Shown here piece after piece: positions 24,336-35,993 of a DNA stretch of 64,000 bases. Position 1 is the stretch's first letter, and each line of letters starts with the position of its first letter. A program made the translations under genes and the position numbers. This stretch comes from Ephemerocybe angulata (Eukaryota > Basidiomycota > Agaricomycetes > Agaricales > Psathyrellaceae): positions 806,001 through 870,000 of the forward strand of contig JAACJK010000164.1 in the NCBI GenBank assembly GCA_013368325.1, in the 5' to 3' direction. The notes under the pieces were generated by a model that was not told where the DNA came from, did not search any database, and was given only the letters and a program-made list of their open reading frames with translations.

Positions 24336-26504
24336 CTACTTGCCCGCTGGTGAAGCGTCCTTCACACTCGCTGAGGAATCTTTCCTCGACTTTCGTCCAA
24401 GCTTCTTCAAGCTTGCCACACTGCTCTTGTTCTTTTTGTGTGTCGGTTTCGAATCTGCTTCTGGGGAAACAGTTGCAGCGGGTGCTGCAGCTTCTGCTTC
24501 TGCTATCTGTGCATCAGCACCATCCTCCGTCGACGCCGGGACAATTTCAATGTACTCTTCCTCCTCGGCCTGCCGGACGGGCGCACTGGATCCACCAACC
24601 AACCGAATGCTAGGGACGGGAGAACCCTTCTCTCGTGGAGCTGTCAAATCCTCGACGGAACTTGATTCGGGGCTCGAAAGTCCGTCAACCAAGCTTCGTT
24701 GACCTTGCGACGATGATGTCGACGTGGATGGCTGGATGGGGATGGTGTCGATTTTCGAGCTCGAATCCTCCAGGAGGTCCGGAATAACGGCAGCGGATGG
24801 TGATGGAATTGAGTTGGATCTTGCTGTTGCGACCTTGGAGGAAGATCGTTCGAATGATGGAGGCGGAGGTGAAAGGGGGGTATCAGATGTCTCGCGCCGA
24901 ACAAGCGCGTATGTTCTTGGCGTAACTTCTCTCGACACAAGGCCAGGTTCATCGCGGAATTCTCGCATACCGTGAGTTTGTCCCGCCTCGATATCATCTT
25001 CAGCCGGGGAGTGAATCGATTCTGGAGGTGAAATATCGTTTTCAGTTGGAACGTCCACAGGCCGAGGCGCTGGAGGTTTCGACACGGAGATGGATGGAAC
25101 AGCTTGTGAAGGTCGAGAACGGTGCGTTGAAACGGATTGGGCGGGTGGTTCGGAGTCGTTTACAGTAAGAACAGGGATTGCAACCTCGACGCCAGACTCA
25201 TGAGGAAGATCTGCAACGCCAAGACCAATGCTGTCGGAAGGCTGCAAGTACACCATCAGTTCTGTTCAGATTCGACGCAGGTCGTGCGGCGGCATACCTT
25301 GTGGCCAACTGGCGTTCCCTCTCCTTGGGAATCGAATTCGGGTAGCAACCCAGCTTCGTGCCACTTCCTTAGGCTTCGGTCTCCCCACGCTTCCAATACA
25401 CTCCACCCCCTATACTCCCCGCTGAGCTTCAACCCCCCTCCCGCTCCTGAATCACCGCCAGAGTCGCCTGCCCCATGGCCACTGCCGTCATGATAGTAGC
25501 TTTCGTAACCAATATCGTCTTCACTGCCTTCGCTGTTATCGTTGTTTCCGATTTCGAAGCCTTCGCCCGCTTCCAACTCTTCCGTAAAGGCGGCCAGCCA
25601 TCTCGCCCAGCCGGCAGGGCCATCCCCATTCCAAAGAACGACCTTTGTGTCGAAATCACGCCCAAAGATGATAACCTGGCCTGCAGAACCCTGTTCCCCC
25701 GGGTTCAGATCAATCCCAATGTAATTCCCCGCCTTGTCTGCGATGAGTGGGATCCACCCACGATTCGAATACACTCTTCGAATCCAAAGCGGTGGGATCG
25801 ACTGCATCACTTCCAGTAGCTTGGGGTTGGCGCCGGTTGCCGAATCTTCGTCGACTTCTCTCCAAAAGCGCCATTCCTCGAGCACGTTTTCCAACGGAAG
25901 GAACGTCAAACCAAAGAAGAGGCCTTCAGCGCACCCCGCGGCGGACTCGGCCTCCTGTCCGTCTACGCAGAGATATGAGTCACGGACAGCCGGGGGGAGT
26001 GCGAATCCGAATTGTAGTTCAATTTCAGCGAGCTCTTGAGGCTGAATTCCGTAGTTTAGTGTGTCGCCGAGTTCTGGGTATTCGCGGTTGAGCCATGAGC
26101 GTAGGCGGTTCCACGTTGTTTCGAGAGGTGGGTAGCGGGCCTGGGGGGTGTGGAATGCGTCCATGTGTGTCGGCAACAGCGATGCGGAGCCTTGTCGCGA
26201 TGCGAAACCACTGCAGGACGATAGGTCAATGATGCTCCACCACGAGCGCAGAACAAGCTTACGGTGAGGGTAGATGGCCATATGCGCCGGGACCCTGAGG
26301 TGGATACGTGTAGTTTGGGCTCGTCGCGCCCTCGGGGTCTGGAGTTTGTGGAGGTTCGGCGCTGAAGGCGTCGTGGTGGGTGCCGAAGACGGGTGACGAG
26401 GTTGGGAGGGAGAAGGCGGCGTGGGTCGCAGACAGCTCCTGGCGTCGTCGAGAGGTGCGTTGGGACGAGTCGAGCGACGAGAACAGCGACGAGAGCCAGC
26501 CCAT
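24336..26504 (-). CDS. Cell wall assembly regulator Smi1/Knr4
   Basis: Fungal Smi1/Knr4 links cell wall integrity signalling to glucan and chitin synthesis. Three exons: 26504-26263, 26210-25298, 25241-24336; 2061 nt, 686 aa. The N-terminus is conserved (MGWLSSLFSSLDS). After a proline-rich linker the Smi1/Knr4 domain covers roughly residues 100-310: TWNRLRSWLNREYPELGDTL, GIQPQELAEIELQFG, LPPAVRDSYLCVDGQE, GNYIGIDLNPG and QVIIFGRDFDTKVV. The last exon encodes ~300 residues of Ser/Pro/Glu-rich disordered tail ending in a basic KKNKSSVASLKKLGRKS block. That domain order is the family norm. Head-to-head with the OYE-like gene. Confidence 0.92.
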
Positions 26505-26677
26505 TGTCGACAGGCCGAGGCTTGGAGTAGACGGGTCTTTACAGAGCGAAAGCAGAAAGCCTTGAGGGAGCTGGCGAAGGTACTGATGAACGTCGCAGCC
26601 AAACCCTGTGATTAGGTAAGCCCCCTTCCTTCGTTACTTGGCTCCCCTCTAACTCTTCCTTTCTCGTGAATCCCATC
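26505..26677. promoter_or_regulatory. Bidirectional promoter SMI1 / OYE-like gene
   Basis: 173 bp between divergent ATGs. No motif assigned. Confidence 0.4.
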
Positions 26678-28471
26678 ATGCAACGCGACTCTGTGTTCTC
26701 GCCCACGACTCTCGGGTGCGGGCGACATCTTCCGAACAGGCTAGTGAAAGTGTGTATTTTAATATCGCTTTTGATTTGTGCTAATAATACCCTAGGTCGC
26801 CCTGTACGAACACCTGGCAGACTTTCACGGGGGGCCACCGAACAAGCACCACTTGGCGCTCTACGAGGCCTGGTCTAAGGGAACCCAGGGCTATGGAATG
26901 GTACTTACCGGAAATGTCCAGGTCTCTAGAGAGCATCTAACATTGGGACGTGACATGGTCATCCCCAGCCATATCTCCGACGTCACCATCGAGCCATTCA
27001 AAAGGCTCAGCAATGTTATCCATTCCAATGGAACCTCACTTGCAATAATGCAGTTAAGCCATACAGGGCGCCAGTCGAGTAATATCATAACGGGGACCTT
27101 GTCTCGTCCTCTGGCACCCAGTGCCATCCGGCTGGGTAACGAGATCTCAGGCTCTCTCGCCAAGCTTTTCTACTGGCTGTTATTCCGCACACCCAAAGCC
27201 ATGGTACCAGGGGACATAGACCATGTCGTGGATCGTTTTGTCCTGGGAGCGCAGGTTGCCCTCCAGTCTGGATTCGATGGGATTCAGTTGCATGCCGCTC
27301 ATGGCTGTAAGTTTAATCTAATTCCGGTTTGGGCGTCACCAACCCTCCTTTCACAGATCTCTTGGCTCAGTTTCTTAATCCCAAGGTATGTTGAACATTG
27401 TTTCCTGCTTTGAACCCGTGATGGGGACTGCCCTCTCTCGCATCGAGTATTCGGTGGCGGATTAGCAGCGTGTCCCCTTGAGCCATTCTCGTACTTTGTT
27501 CAATAACGCCAATATTACTCCGGAGCCACAAAGCTCCATCATCAGTCTTGCTGCGTGTTTACACAGAAAACTCACAACTAACATATTCTCAACATCAGAC
27601 GAACCGTCGCACGGACGAATTCGCTGCGCAGGAAGGAAATGAACTGAACCTCCTGCGCGTACTTGTCTCCCGGATCCGCGCAGTCGTCCCTGCCACTTTC
27701 GTCATCGGTATCAAATTAAACGCCGGCGACTATTCCGCCTCCGTCGATGACCCGTCGATCAGCCCAAAAGAGCAACGAGCGCTAAACCACATCACAACGA
27801 TTGCTGGGTGGGGAGGCGTGGACTTCATCGAGATCTCGGGAGGAGATTACGAATCCCCAGGTAAGTGCTTGCGGTCTGTCGCAGGCGGCCATCCCTGACC
27901 GCCGCCACCCGCAGATTTTATGTCGACGCGCCCTAAATCGAGCCGTCAAGCCTTCTTCTCGCACGTCTCGCAGAAGGCCGTGCAGACCCTTGAGTCCATG
28001 CCACGCAAGGTCGACTCCCCGCCCCTCCCTCTCATCCTTCTCACTGGGGGTCTCCGCACTCCCGCCGCGCTCCACTCCGCGCTGAAATCCAACCATGCAC
28101 ATCTGCTCGGTATTGGGAGAAGTGCCATCCTGTGCCCGGATATCCCGTCAAGGCTCGCGTCCAGTTCATCGACCGACACCACACCGTTTGCTCCCGAGCC
28201 TGTCATTGCTCCACCTCCTGGCCTTCCGGCCATTCCCCTTGTCGGGGCGGGGGCCACTATGTCATGGTATGGGATGCAGATGCGGTACATCGCCGAGTGG
28301 GTTGGGGGAACGCCCAAACCTGGTGTTGCGTACCCGGACTACAGTCTGACAGGACCCAGCGCCGTCCTTTGGACGTGGATTTGGCTGTCTGAGCCATACA
28401 CATATACAGGCTTGTTTCGACTGCTACTTTGGCCGTGCCTTGCTGCTGCTGCCATTCTTTACGCTTTCTGA
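26678..28471 (+). CDS. NADH:flavin oxidoreductase, Old Yellow Enzyme family
   Basis: FMN enzyme reducing activated C=C bonds with NAD(P)H. Five exons: 26678-26749, 26796-27306, 27357-27385, 27599-27860, 27915-28471; 1431 nt, 476 aa. TIM-barrel landmarks: the start of the barrel FSPTTLGCGRHLPNRL, QLSHTGRQSS, then the substrate site FDGIQLHAAHGYLLAQFL with the paired His and the Tyr, TNRRTDEF, VIGIKLNAGDY, FIEISGGDYESP and GIGRSAILCPD. The His/His pair resembles the XenA/BaiH-type branch rather than yeast OYE (His/Asn). The C-terminal ~20 residues are hydrophobic (FRLLLWPCLAAAAILYAF), an apparent tail anchor that typical OYEs lack. Intron 3 is 213 nt. Confidence 0.9.
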
Positions 28472-28575
28472 TATCCTATCTATCGCTAGACTGGGGTTTA
28501 GACGCTCTCTGACAGTGGGGAATTAAACTCCATGGTCAGCCCTTTTTCTGACGCTGTGGACATCTGATATCTAGA

Positions 28576-29716
28576 CTAGTCCGTAGGATACCACTTGAAG
28601 ACCTGCATACCAATGGAATTAGAGCAGCTCCTGTATACCAATGCTAACCTGCGCTCACCACATGATCTACCTTCCTGTTGGCATACACACTAAATAGTCG
28701 AACATCACCAGCAAGGTACACCCGATCGTCCAGGAGTGCGATCTCGGTCGTTAGGAACTCTGGGCACAATGGTACAAGGTTCATTTGAATGAAAATCAAG
28801 ACAGAGGGGATTAGACGGGCGTACCTTCGTTTCTGTTCACCCACTGCACTTCGATCTCGCGTTCGTCGGGGCTGTAAGTGAACTGATAGGTGCGTCAGAT
28901 AATGGAAGGTCGATAGCCATAACAAACTCACCACGTTTGTCTCGTAGAGATAGGCTTGGACCTTGTCGTGGCTAGGCCCGGATCCTGGTGCTGAGGAAAA
29001 CAGCGTGTGCCGGGGAACGTGGAAGCTATAGCGCCAAAGAGTTATGAGTTGAGTTATTTGGGTGCACATTGAGATGGGTATACTTTTTGGAATAAGACGC
29101 AAGATCGATACCAGAGGATCCGGTTGCCACAGCCAGGCGATAGTGAGTCCCCTGGAGCAGAAATCGAGACCGTCACTTAACTGGCGTAGTAGATGCTATA
29201 GATAAAGTGAACGCACGACAACTCTGATCTCCATCACAGGTAGCGTATGCCTGAACGCGTACATTGTCGCATTTTCCTTCGTTGACACGGCCTTGTGGCA
29301 ATCAAGAAATCCAACCAGGGGACCCGCCGTCGTTCCTTTATGAAGTCCAATGTAGCCTTTGGACGCGTATCTTCAATTATTTCTTCAGTCCAAGTGTTTG
29401 TCTCGATTTCATGGCCGGGCTTACCTCTCAGAATCTCCCAAAGGGAAGGGTGCTATCAAGTAGTAATTCAGTCCATCTACCCACAAAGATCGATAGAGAA
29501 GCAGAAAAACAAGTACCCACTCAGAATTTCCTGGGGTTCATCGCCCAGAGGTCGGATCGCCTTTGGCGGATCTAGAGGAACCCCCAACCTCTTCCAGATC
29601 TCATTCTTCCTCGTCTCCGCCGGTGTATACAATCCGGCATCGTACACCTCCTCCCGCATTGCGACGAGTCCCAAAGCAAGCGAAACGACAGTCAGGACGA
29701 CGGGGAGGACTCTCAT
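28576..29716 (-). CDS. Unknown membrane-anchored protein, tandem copy A
   Basis: Eight exons: 29716-29521, 29452-29425, 29370-29217, 29151-29084, 29025-28932, 28882-28825, 28759-28659, 28602-28576; 726 nt, 241 aa. The start begins MRVLPVVLTVVSLALGLVA, a signal anchor or signal peptide, then YTPAETRKNEIWKRLG. The rest is beta-rich: KGYIGLHKGTTAGPLVGF, DCHKAVSTKENATMYAF, FHVPRHTLFSSAPGSG, KVQAYLYET, EIEVQWVNRNE, ending VFKWYPTD. No known domain is recognised. The copy at 30402-31587 has the same seven internal and terminal exon lengths (28, 154, 68, 94, 58, 101, 27 nt). An in-frame ATG 22 codons upstream (29782) is an alternative start. Confidence 0.75.
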
Positions 29717-30401
29717 GGGTGGAAGGAAAACAGGAAGCGGCGCAACTGGGCTGTAGTACGACAGTTGTGTGAGGTCTGTCATGTCACAGTGTGGTCATCG
29801 TCGTCCACGAAGAAGGTTAGGCCTAAGCGATCGGGAGAACCGTCACCACACGTCGGACATACAATCCTGTTGGAGATTGGAGGGGTGTCACACAATACGA
29901 TATCGTCACCCCGGAATACCCGTTGAGGCTAAGGAGTGGATTGAAGTGCCGGGGAAGCGAGTAAGGACCTAAGTTTAGCGCCCGTTATTGATTGGCGGGA
30001 CCCAATTAGGGGGCTTCGATCCTCAGACGGATAAACAAGCGCTCATGTTCGGTGCGGGCGGAAGCTCATGAGATTGGGCGAACCCACAACGAAGGGAGGA
30101 AGCAGATTATAGTTCAATATCGTGTGGTCGGGATTCGGTATCAGAGAAAGATGAAACGAGAAGGGTCGATTTGACTTTCCCTAAAATTCACGTTATCGCC
30201 GCACCGGCGACATCATGATCAAAGGTCTGGTATCCGGCCAGCGCCCAAGCAAACGTTAGTAGCCGCACCGAAGCTCTCCAGTGCAGGGTCGTATGAAGAC
30301 CGGTTGCTACTCATGTATTGTCAATGCTAGGGGGCCGACAGGAACCCGTCAGCGTGATAAACTCCCATGCTCAGGCATGCCATAGCTTGGCCATAGCTAA
30401 G
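29717..30401. other. Intergenic between tandem copies (685 bp)
   Basis: Holds the promoter of copy A and the 3' end of copy B. The final exons are preserved in both copies (GGATACCACTTGAA in both 3' ends on the plus strand). No other gene is seen. Confidence 0.4.
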
Positions 30402-31587
30402 CTAGTCTACAGGATACCACTTGAACACCTATCATCAAATCAGTCAAGTTTATATCGTTGCTGCTAGCCCGAGACAGTATGTGGAGCCGCCACTTACCAC
30501 ATGGTCCGCCTTGCTGCTGGTGTAGGTTCTGAACGCGCGAATATCGCCTGTAAAGTATATTCGGTTGTTCATGAGGACTATCTCGGTAGTCACGTACTCT
30601 GTTGGTACGAAGGCACAGGTTGGGTAGTACGCGAGTGTTGGACTCGGTGGGCTTAAGTTAACGAAAGGGAAAGGACGCACCTCCGTTTCTGTTGACCCAC
30701 TGCACTTCGATCTCGTTCTCGTCGGGGTCAAGTGTGAACTGCGTGAGATAGTGTCAGAGGAGGGCAATTTCCTGAAGAGCAGAGAGCTCTTACAACGCTC
30801 GTTTCGTAAAGGTAGGCTTGTACTTTGTCATGGTTGGGGCCTGCACCTGGTATGGACGAGAAGAGCGTATGTCGTGGGAGATGGAAGCTGCACCGTCCAG
30901 AAAGCAAGATCGTCAGAAGTCAAAACTCCTGGGGTATATTGGATTGACAGTACTTTTTAGAGTACATCTCTAGGTCAGCCCCGATAGGCCCACTTGTTAC
31001 CGCCAGGCGATACTGGGTGCCCTGGAAAGACTCGGTTGATAAGAGCGCATGTCGCGATGAATGTAAGGGACAGACCACCACTCGCATCTCCATCACAGGC
31101 CCTGCTTGGATGAACGCATACAATGTCGCGTTCTCCTTCGTCCTCTCGAGTTTATGGCAGTCCAAAAAGCCGAGTAGCGGGCCCGAGGTTTGCTCTCCGT
31201 GTACACCAATGTAACCTTTCGAAGCGAAGCTGCAGATGAAGACAATATTATTTCAGGGAATCCGAAGAAGTCGCATATGTTTGGAAGGCGTACGCTTCAG
31301 TGTTTTCAGCATGGAATGGTCCTGTAGAGTGCGGTCAGGACACAACCAAGGAGACAGGGCCAGGTGCACTCACTCATAGTTTCCTCCTCCTCCTCATCCT
31401 CAACCATCGCCTTAGCCTTCGGCGGGTCGGGCGGGAGCCCTAGCCTGTCCAACACCTCATTTCTCCTCACCTCCGACGATGTATAGACGCCCCCTTCACT
31501 AAGCTGCTCTGCATCCCTCCCCTTTTTCGCCGCGATGAACGCCAGCGCGAACGAAACAATGAGCAGGACGACAGACACGACCTTCAT
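30402..31587 (-). CDS. Unknown membrane-anchored protein, tandem copy B
   Basis: Eight exons: 31587-31374, 31321-31294, 31229-31076, 31021-30954, 30887-30794, 30738-30681, 30598-30498, 30428-30402; 744 nt, 247 aa. Same plan as copy A: MKVVSVVLLIVSFALAFIAA anchor, YTSSEVRRNEVLDRLGLP, an acidic EDEEEEET stretch that copy A lacks, then KGYIGVHGEQTSGPLLGF, DCHKLERTKENATLYAF, FHLPRHTLFSSIPGAG, EIEVQWVNRNG and VFKWYPVD. Only exon 1 differs in length (214 against 196 nt). The frame stays open about 126 codons upstream of the chosen ATG, so a longer N-terminus is possible; alignment to copy A favours the short form. Function unknown. Confidence 0.75.
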
Positions 31588-32110
31588 GATGCGTCTTCGA
31601 TTGTGGTGGCAGTATTGAAGTAGGATGAGGAGCTGCCTGAAGGCTCCAGGGAGTTCAGGAAGCCAGCTGCCAGATGGCACTGGTGGTAACTGTTCAAGGG
31701 GGTCAGAAATTAGCGCCGGATCGGTTGTTGGCCCTGGCGGATAGGCACACGGCACGCGCCGTAGCCGAGGCCGCATGTGAGGGTATGTCAGATAGGGGCC
31801 ACCATGGTCGATGCTTGAGCTTCTGGCACTGCCGTGTGCAGTGTCCATTGCCTGCACCAAGGGTGCGAGGATGCTTGGGACAAAGCTCTTAACAGAGGAT
31901 ATACAATCGGAGAACCATGGTTTCACAATTGGAGTGGTCACAGAAAACACCAAGATAGTGAACAAGACGCGTCGATCTCCCGCGACCCAAGTGTTTTAAA
32001 TTGTACCTCACAAAGGTTAGCTGCGGCCCTGGGGTACTAAACTCAATTCATTCGTCTACTTGGTTGAAGTCGTACAATGAGCAGTCGTTCGAGATTCTAG
32101 TGGCGTAGTC
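31588..32110. other. Intergenic (523 bp)
   Basis: Upstream of tandem copy B. Part of it is open in frame with that gene on the minus strand (to about 31965) and includes ATG codons, so it may be 5' leader or extra N-terminal coding. No other feature is seen. Confidence 0.35.
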
Positions 32111-33430
32111 TCATTCGTCCATCTTGACCTCCTTTTCCTCCTCTTCCTTCTTCACCTTGGACTCCTTGGCCTCTTTCATGGCCTCTTTCGCCTTCTCCCT
32201 CAGACCCCTCAGTTCATCCTCTTTCTTGATAAGCGACTGCTCAATCTTCGCCTTCTTATTCGGGTTCGCACTCGGCGACGGCTCCTTCTGTTCCTTCTGG
32301 TCCTCCTCCATACTCTCGCTCTTCACAAACCTCTCCTGCAGAGACCCCAAAAATGGCTTTGCTCCTCCCGCAATGGTAAGCGGCGTGGGCCCATCGCTCA
32401 TATGTCCCGGGTTGGGATCGTCCAGCTCGTCCACCATTCCCAGACCGACGGCACCTGTCTCCCCCACCTCACCTACTGGCTCTGCCTTGACTTTGCCACC
32501 CTTCAAGGGCAATGCAGCGCTCATGAGAAGAGGCGTCTCAGGTTCCGGTGTGGGAGATGTAGGGGGTTGAGTACCCTCTCGATATTTCTGTCCCTCCACT
32601 CTAGAATCGGCTTTGTGTTTGAACGAGAACATTTTCGTGTCCTCTTCATCATCGTGGGGCTCATCCGAGAGCCCAAGTCCGCGTGTGGGTGAGATAGAGC
32701 GAGATCGAGAGCGAGAGAGGCGTGCATCTTCGTGTAGGAAGGCGATGGGGGAGAAAAGGGGGGTTGAGGGTGTGGAACGGGTTGCGAAGGCTATCGTTGA
32801 GGTTGAGCTCGGGTTTGTGGGCATGTTGTTGGCGTTCGAGTGCCCATTTGAGGGGTTGGAGGAAGTAGAGGGTTCGGATGGGAATGAATTGTGGCTGGAG
32901 GTCACAAGTATGGACTTTTCCACCGCGCGTAGGTATTTCCCTACAGACTTGTAGTGGCGCTTCGGGTCCAGGAGAAGCTCACAGAGACGCTGGATGGTGA
33001 ATGGTGGTCCTCTGTAGTAGACCATCTTTATATATATTAGATGAGCCAACGCAACGATAGAACGTACTCGTCAAAGCTCTCGAGTTGGTCGAAAACGGCT
33101 TGAAGCGCTTCCTTCACTTGCTCCTCGTTCATGTAGCTCAGCGGGGGATCGTACATGTGCAGCTGGCTCAGCTTTTTTGGGGGAAATGGGGGTAATCGCA
33201 GGCCGCCATGTGTACTGGGTGTAGCGTTGAAGGGCGGTGGTGGGGGCGGAGGTGTCAAGTTGTATTGGGATACATTCTGCTCAAGTTTGGTGCGGATTAT
33301 CTGGCGTAGTTCATCCCAGTCTGTGCTGGAGACAGTCAACGTTGAGCTGCGATAGTAAACAGCGGCGAGAGTACCCTGAAATGTCGTCCGAGGTCGCTAT
33401 GTCCTGGAGAATGGCGTTGTGGTCGCTCAT
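32111..33430 (-). CDS. Protein phosphatase 4 regulatory subunit 2 (PPP4R2)
   Basis: Regulatory partner of the PP4 catalytic subunit, active in DNA-damage recovery and centrosome functions. Three exons: 33430-33375, 33325-33068, 33011-32111; 1215 nt, 404 aa. The PPP4R2 core lies in the first ~150 residues: [20 protein letters not shown], a poly-Pro run, [30 protein letters not shown], then the signature [15 protein letters not shown] and [15 protein letters not shown]. The remaining ~250 residues are Ser/Pro/Glu/Lys-rich and disordered, ending [15 protein letters not shown]. The splice after TTTCAGG (donor at 33374) was chosen because it restores DISGTDWDEL. Head-to-head with the PAP2 gene (219 bp). 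Confidence 0.9.
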
Positions 33431-33649
33431 GTTGGACCCTTGGCGTTGTGGAGATCAGAAGAGCTTGGCGCGAGACAATTGAAACGCTTTCCGCTGCGGG
33501 GCGTGTGACAGCATCTTGGATCACAGCCCTTAACGTTACTCTCTTCCACTCCACTGGTTGGTTGGTTAATGTCATATAGACGCATCGGTTCGCCACAGTT
33601 TGGCCACCCTGCTTCTTCCTCCCCCACAAACGCTAAACCCAACACACCC
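33431..33649. promoter_or_regulatory. Bidirectional promoter PPP4R2 / PAP2
   Basis: 219 bp between divergent ATGs, containing a GGTTGGTTGGTT run near 33559-33570. No other motif assigned. Confidence 0.4.
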
Positions 33650-35396
33650 ATGGCCAAGTTTGCCGATTTCTTCAAGCCTGCATACCCGTCGAAGGGCATC
33701 TCGATAACACCAGCAAGGAGGAGGAAATTACTTTGGTCGTATGCTCCAGATTGGTGCGTCTAGGAGAGTGTGATGTCGCACACGAATAATACTGACGAAG
33801 TTATAGGATATTAACGCTTGTGCTGGCGTACGTCGCTCAATTTTGGTGGCTATCAGGCCCACACTAACCCAAAGCACAGCGCATTGTTTTTCTCCCTGGA
33901 CAAGGTCGACGGCTACCGCCGAGTCTTTTCCCTTGAAGACACTTCGTACGTCCGATCTTCGAAGCCAATCACCCTGGTCGCTTACAGGTAGCCCATAGGC
34001 TGCGTCATCCCTATACCCTGCACGAGCGAGTGCCTGACACTTGGCTCTACATCATATGTGGAGTCGTCCCCCTCGTTTCTCTTCCTCTTATCAACTTTTT
34101 CACTGTTCGCTCATGGTGGGATTTCCACAATTGTACGTCAACCTCGTTCTCTACCAAGGGCTCTTCGCTGACTACCCTTCACACAGCCTGGCTTGGCCGT
34201 ATGTCTCCCCACTGCCTTGATCAGCCTCAATTCGCTTACCCTGATATCCGCAGTTGTCCTTGGGCTCGCCCTTACAGGCTCAATAACACAATTCGTTAAA
34301 ATCACAGTTGGGAGGCCAAGGCCAGGTGGGTATTCTATTGTCCCTGCCAAGGCGATTGGCTAACAACGAACAGACATAGTTGCACGATGCATCCCTCCTG
34401 CGGGTGCTGTCGACCCACCTTTTGAATTAACCGACTGGACGATCTGCACGCAAGTTGATGTCACAATCCTGCGTGACGGGTTCAGAAGCTTTCCGTCAGG
34501 GCATTCTAGCAGTGAGTACGACTGCGTTGCTGCGAACAATGACAGTGATTGACGCCGCATAGTGTCCTTTGCTGGCCTGGGCTTCCTCTCGTTCTATCTT
34601 GCAGGCAAGATGCACCTTTTTGACAAACGGGGACATGCTGTGTGTTATTTTCTATTCTTAACCCGCCATCTATTCTTAGCCATCTAATCTATTATGCTCA
34701 TCGCCACAGGGAAAAGCATGGCTCGCACTAACTCCCTTCTGTGCTGCCGCCCTGGTCGCGATTTCGCGCTCCATGGACTACAGGCACCATTGGCACGATA
34801 TCCTTGTTGGCTCCGTGCTCGGCGTTGTCCTCTCGTTTTTCGCTTACCGACAGTACTACCCATCCCTTTCTTCGGAGCTCTCGCACCGGCCTTACAGTCC
34901 GCGGATCAAGGACGCGGAGGATGAGGCGGCGCTTGCGGCTGGTGAAGGGGTGCTCCCTCTGCACCATGCGACCACGGCAAGCACTGCGAGCGGAAGCGGG
35001 TACAAGGCTCCTGCGGGCGGTGTGCAGCGGTATAACACAACGCCGAGTCCCCCTCCAAATCAAGGTTATGCCCCGGCAGGGTACCCACAGCAAGCCACGA
35101 ACGTTCCACCGAACCCCTTCGTCCACCCAAACACAGGGTACTCCCCCCAACCTCATTCCCACAGTAGCCGTCCCAGTCAAGAGGAGGGGTATACAGAGGC
35201 GGAGTATGAGCTGGACGGAACGGTGCCTAGGCCAGGCCAAGGAAGTCTTTCCAACACCTGGAGGAAGGGGGCTGGTGGCGTGGAGGGAAGTGTCCCGAGG
35301 AGTCAGGACGATGATGAAGACCAGGAGGCGTATGGGGGATATAATCGGGATACGAGATATCAACAACAAGGGAGGCAGGGGAGCGGGCTGACTTGA
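33650..35396 (+). CDS. PAP2-type lipid phosphate phosphatase (Dpp1/Lpp1-like)
   Basis: Integral membrane enzyme that dephosphorylates phosphatidate or diacylglycerol pyrophosphate. Nine exons: 33650-33753, 33807-33827, 33880-33949, 33988-34132, 34187-34198, 34254-34325, 34374-34511, 34563-34639, 34710-35396; 1326 nt, 441 aa. The three PAP2 motifs are present: KITVGRPRP, then FPSGHSSMSF, then SRSMDYRHHWHDILVGS. Several hydrophobic segments surround them (ILTLVLAALFF, LYIICGVVPLVSLPLINFF, VLGLALTGSITQFV). Exon 5 is only 12 nt. Exon 3 is joined to exon 4 through a 38 nt intron (GTCCGA donor), the only choice that avoids a stop. The C-terminal ~160 residues are a Pro/Gly/Tyr-rich cytosolic tail. 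A broken second copy of the 3' end lies downstream. Confidence 0.9.
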
Positions 35397-35883
35397 TCTA
35401 AGGATTTTATTTGTACGACATATGCCCCACGTTAATTTTTTTAACTATTTAAGCATCCGCAATGGACTATCTGTTTTTTACCAAGTCCGTGGACGCCCTC
35501 CAGAGTCCAGCTGCTTACTTGTCATGCCATCTAGGAGCCATGCTTGGGGTAAGATACGCGGGCTATCTCTCGCGAACTAAGGGGCCCTCCCGGAGAATCC
35601 GGCTTGGATGCTGGTGCAGCTTGGGCGCAGCGTCTCAAACCTTGTTCTTCTCGTCGGTCTTCAAGAAATATCTAGGCCGCTACACACGCACAACTTGGCG
35701 CCTTGGCATCGAACGGGCGCTACTTTTGCGCGTGACGTCATCACGTCCAAGGTTTCCTTACACAACTGCAGTACTTATTGTAGTAATCGCAGGAACAAGG
35801 AAAGAGAACGGCGGAAACTACCCATAGGATGGAATAAGTAGCATGCAAGGCAGTTGCAGTTAACAGACACGTTGGTGAATCCG
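35397..35883. other. Intergenic downstream of PAP2 gene
   Basis: No gene supported. It includes an ATG frame at 35463 with no recognisable product. Confidence 0.4.
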
Positions 35884-35993
35884 TACGACAGGGGAAGGCA
35901 TCGCTCGCACTGACTCCTTTATGCGCAGCCGCTCTTGTCGCGATTTCGCGGTCTATGGACTATAGGCACCACTAGCATGAAATACTCTCTGGA
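35884..35993 (+). pseudogene. PAP2 duplicate, left fragment
   Basis: Matches the beginning of PAP2 exon 9 with its acceptor (GACAGGGGAAGGCA...). It reads GKASLALTPLCAAALVAIS then RSMDYRHH, with TAG in place of the Trp codon of the RHHWHDIL motif. Homology stops abruptly near 35993. The matching continuation is found 2.8 kb further right at about 38805. Confidence 0.75.

Noticed and set aside
34728..35369. 213-codon minus-strand open frame
   Set aside because: Antisense shadow of the PAP2 C-terminal tail; it has no domain, and the plus-strand frame carries the PAP2 motifs.
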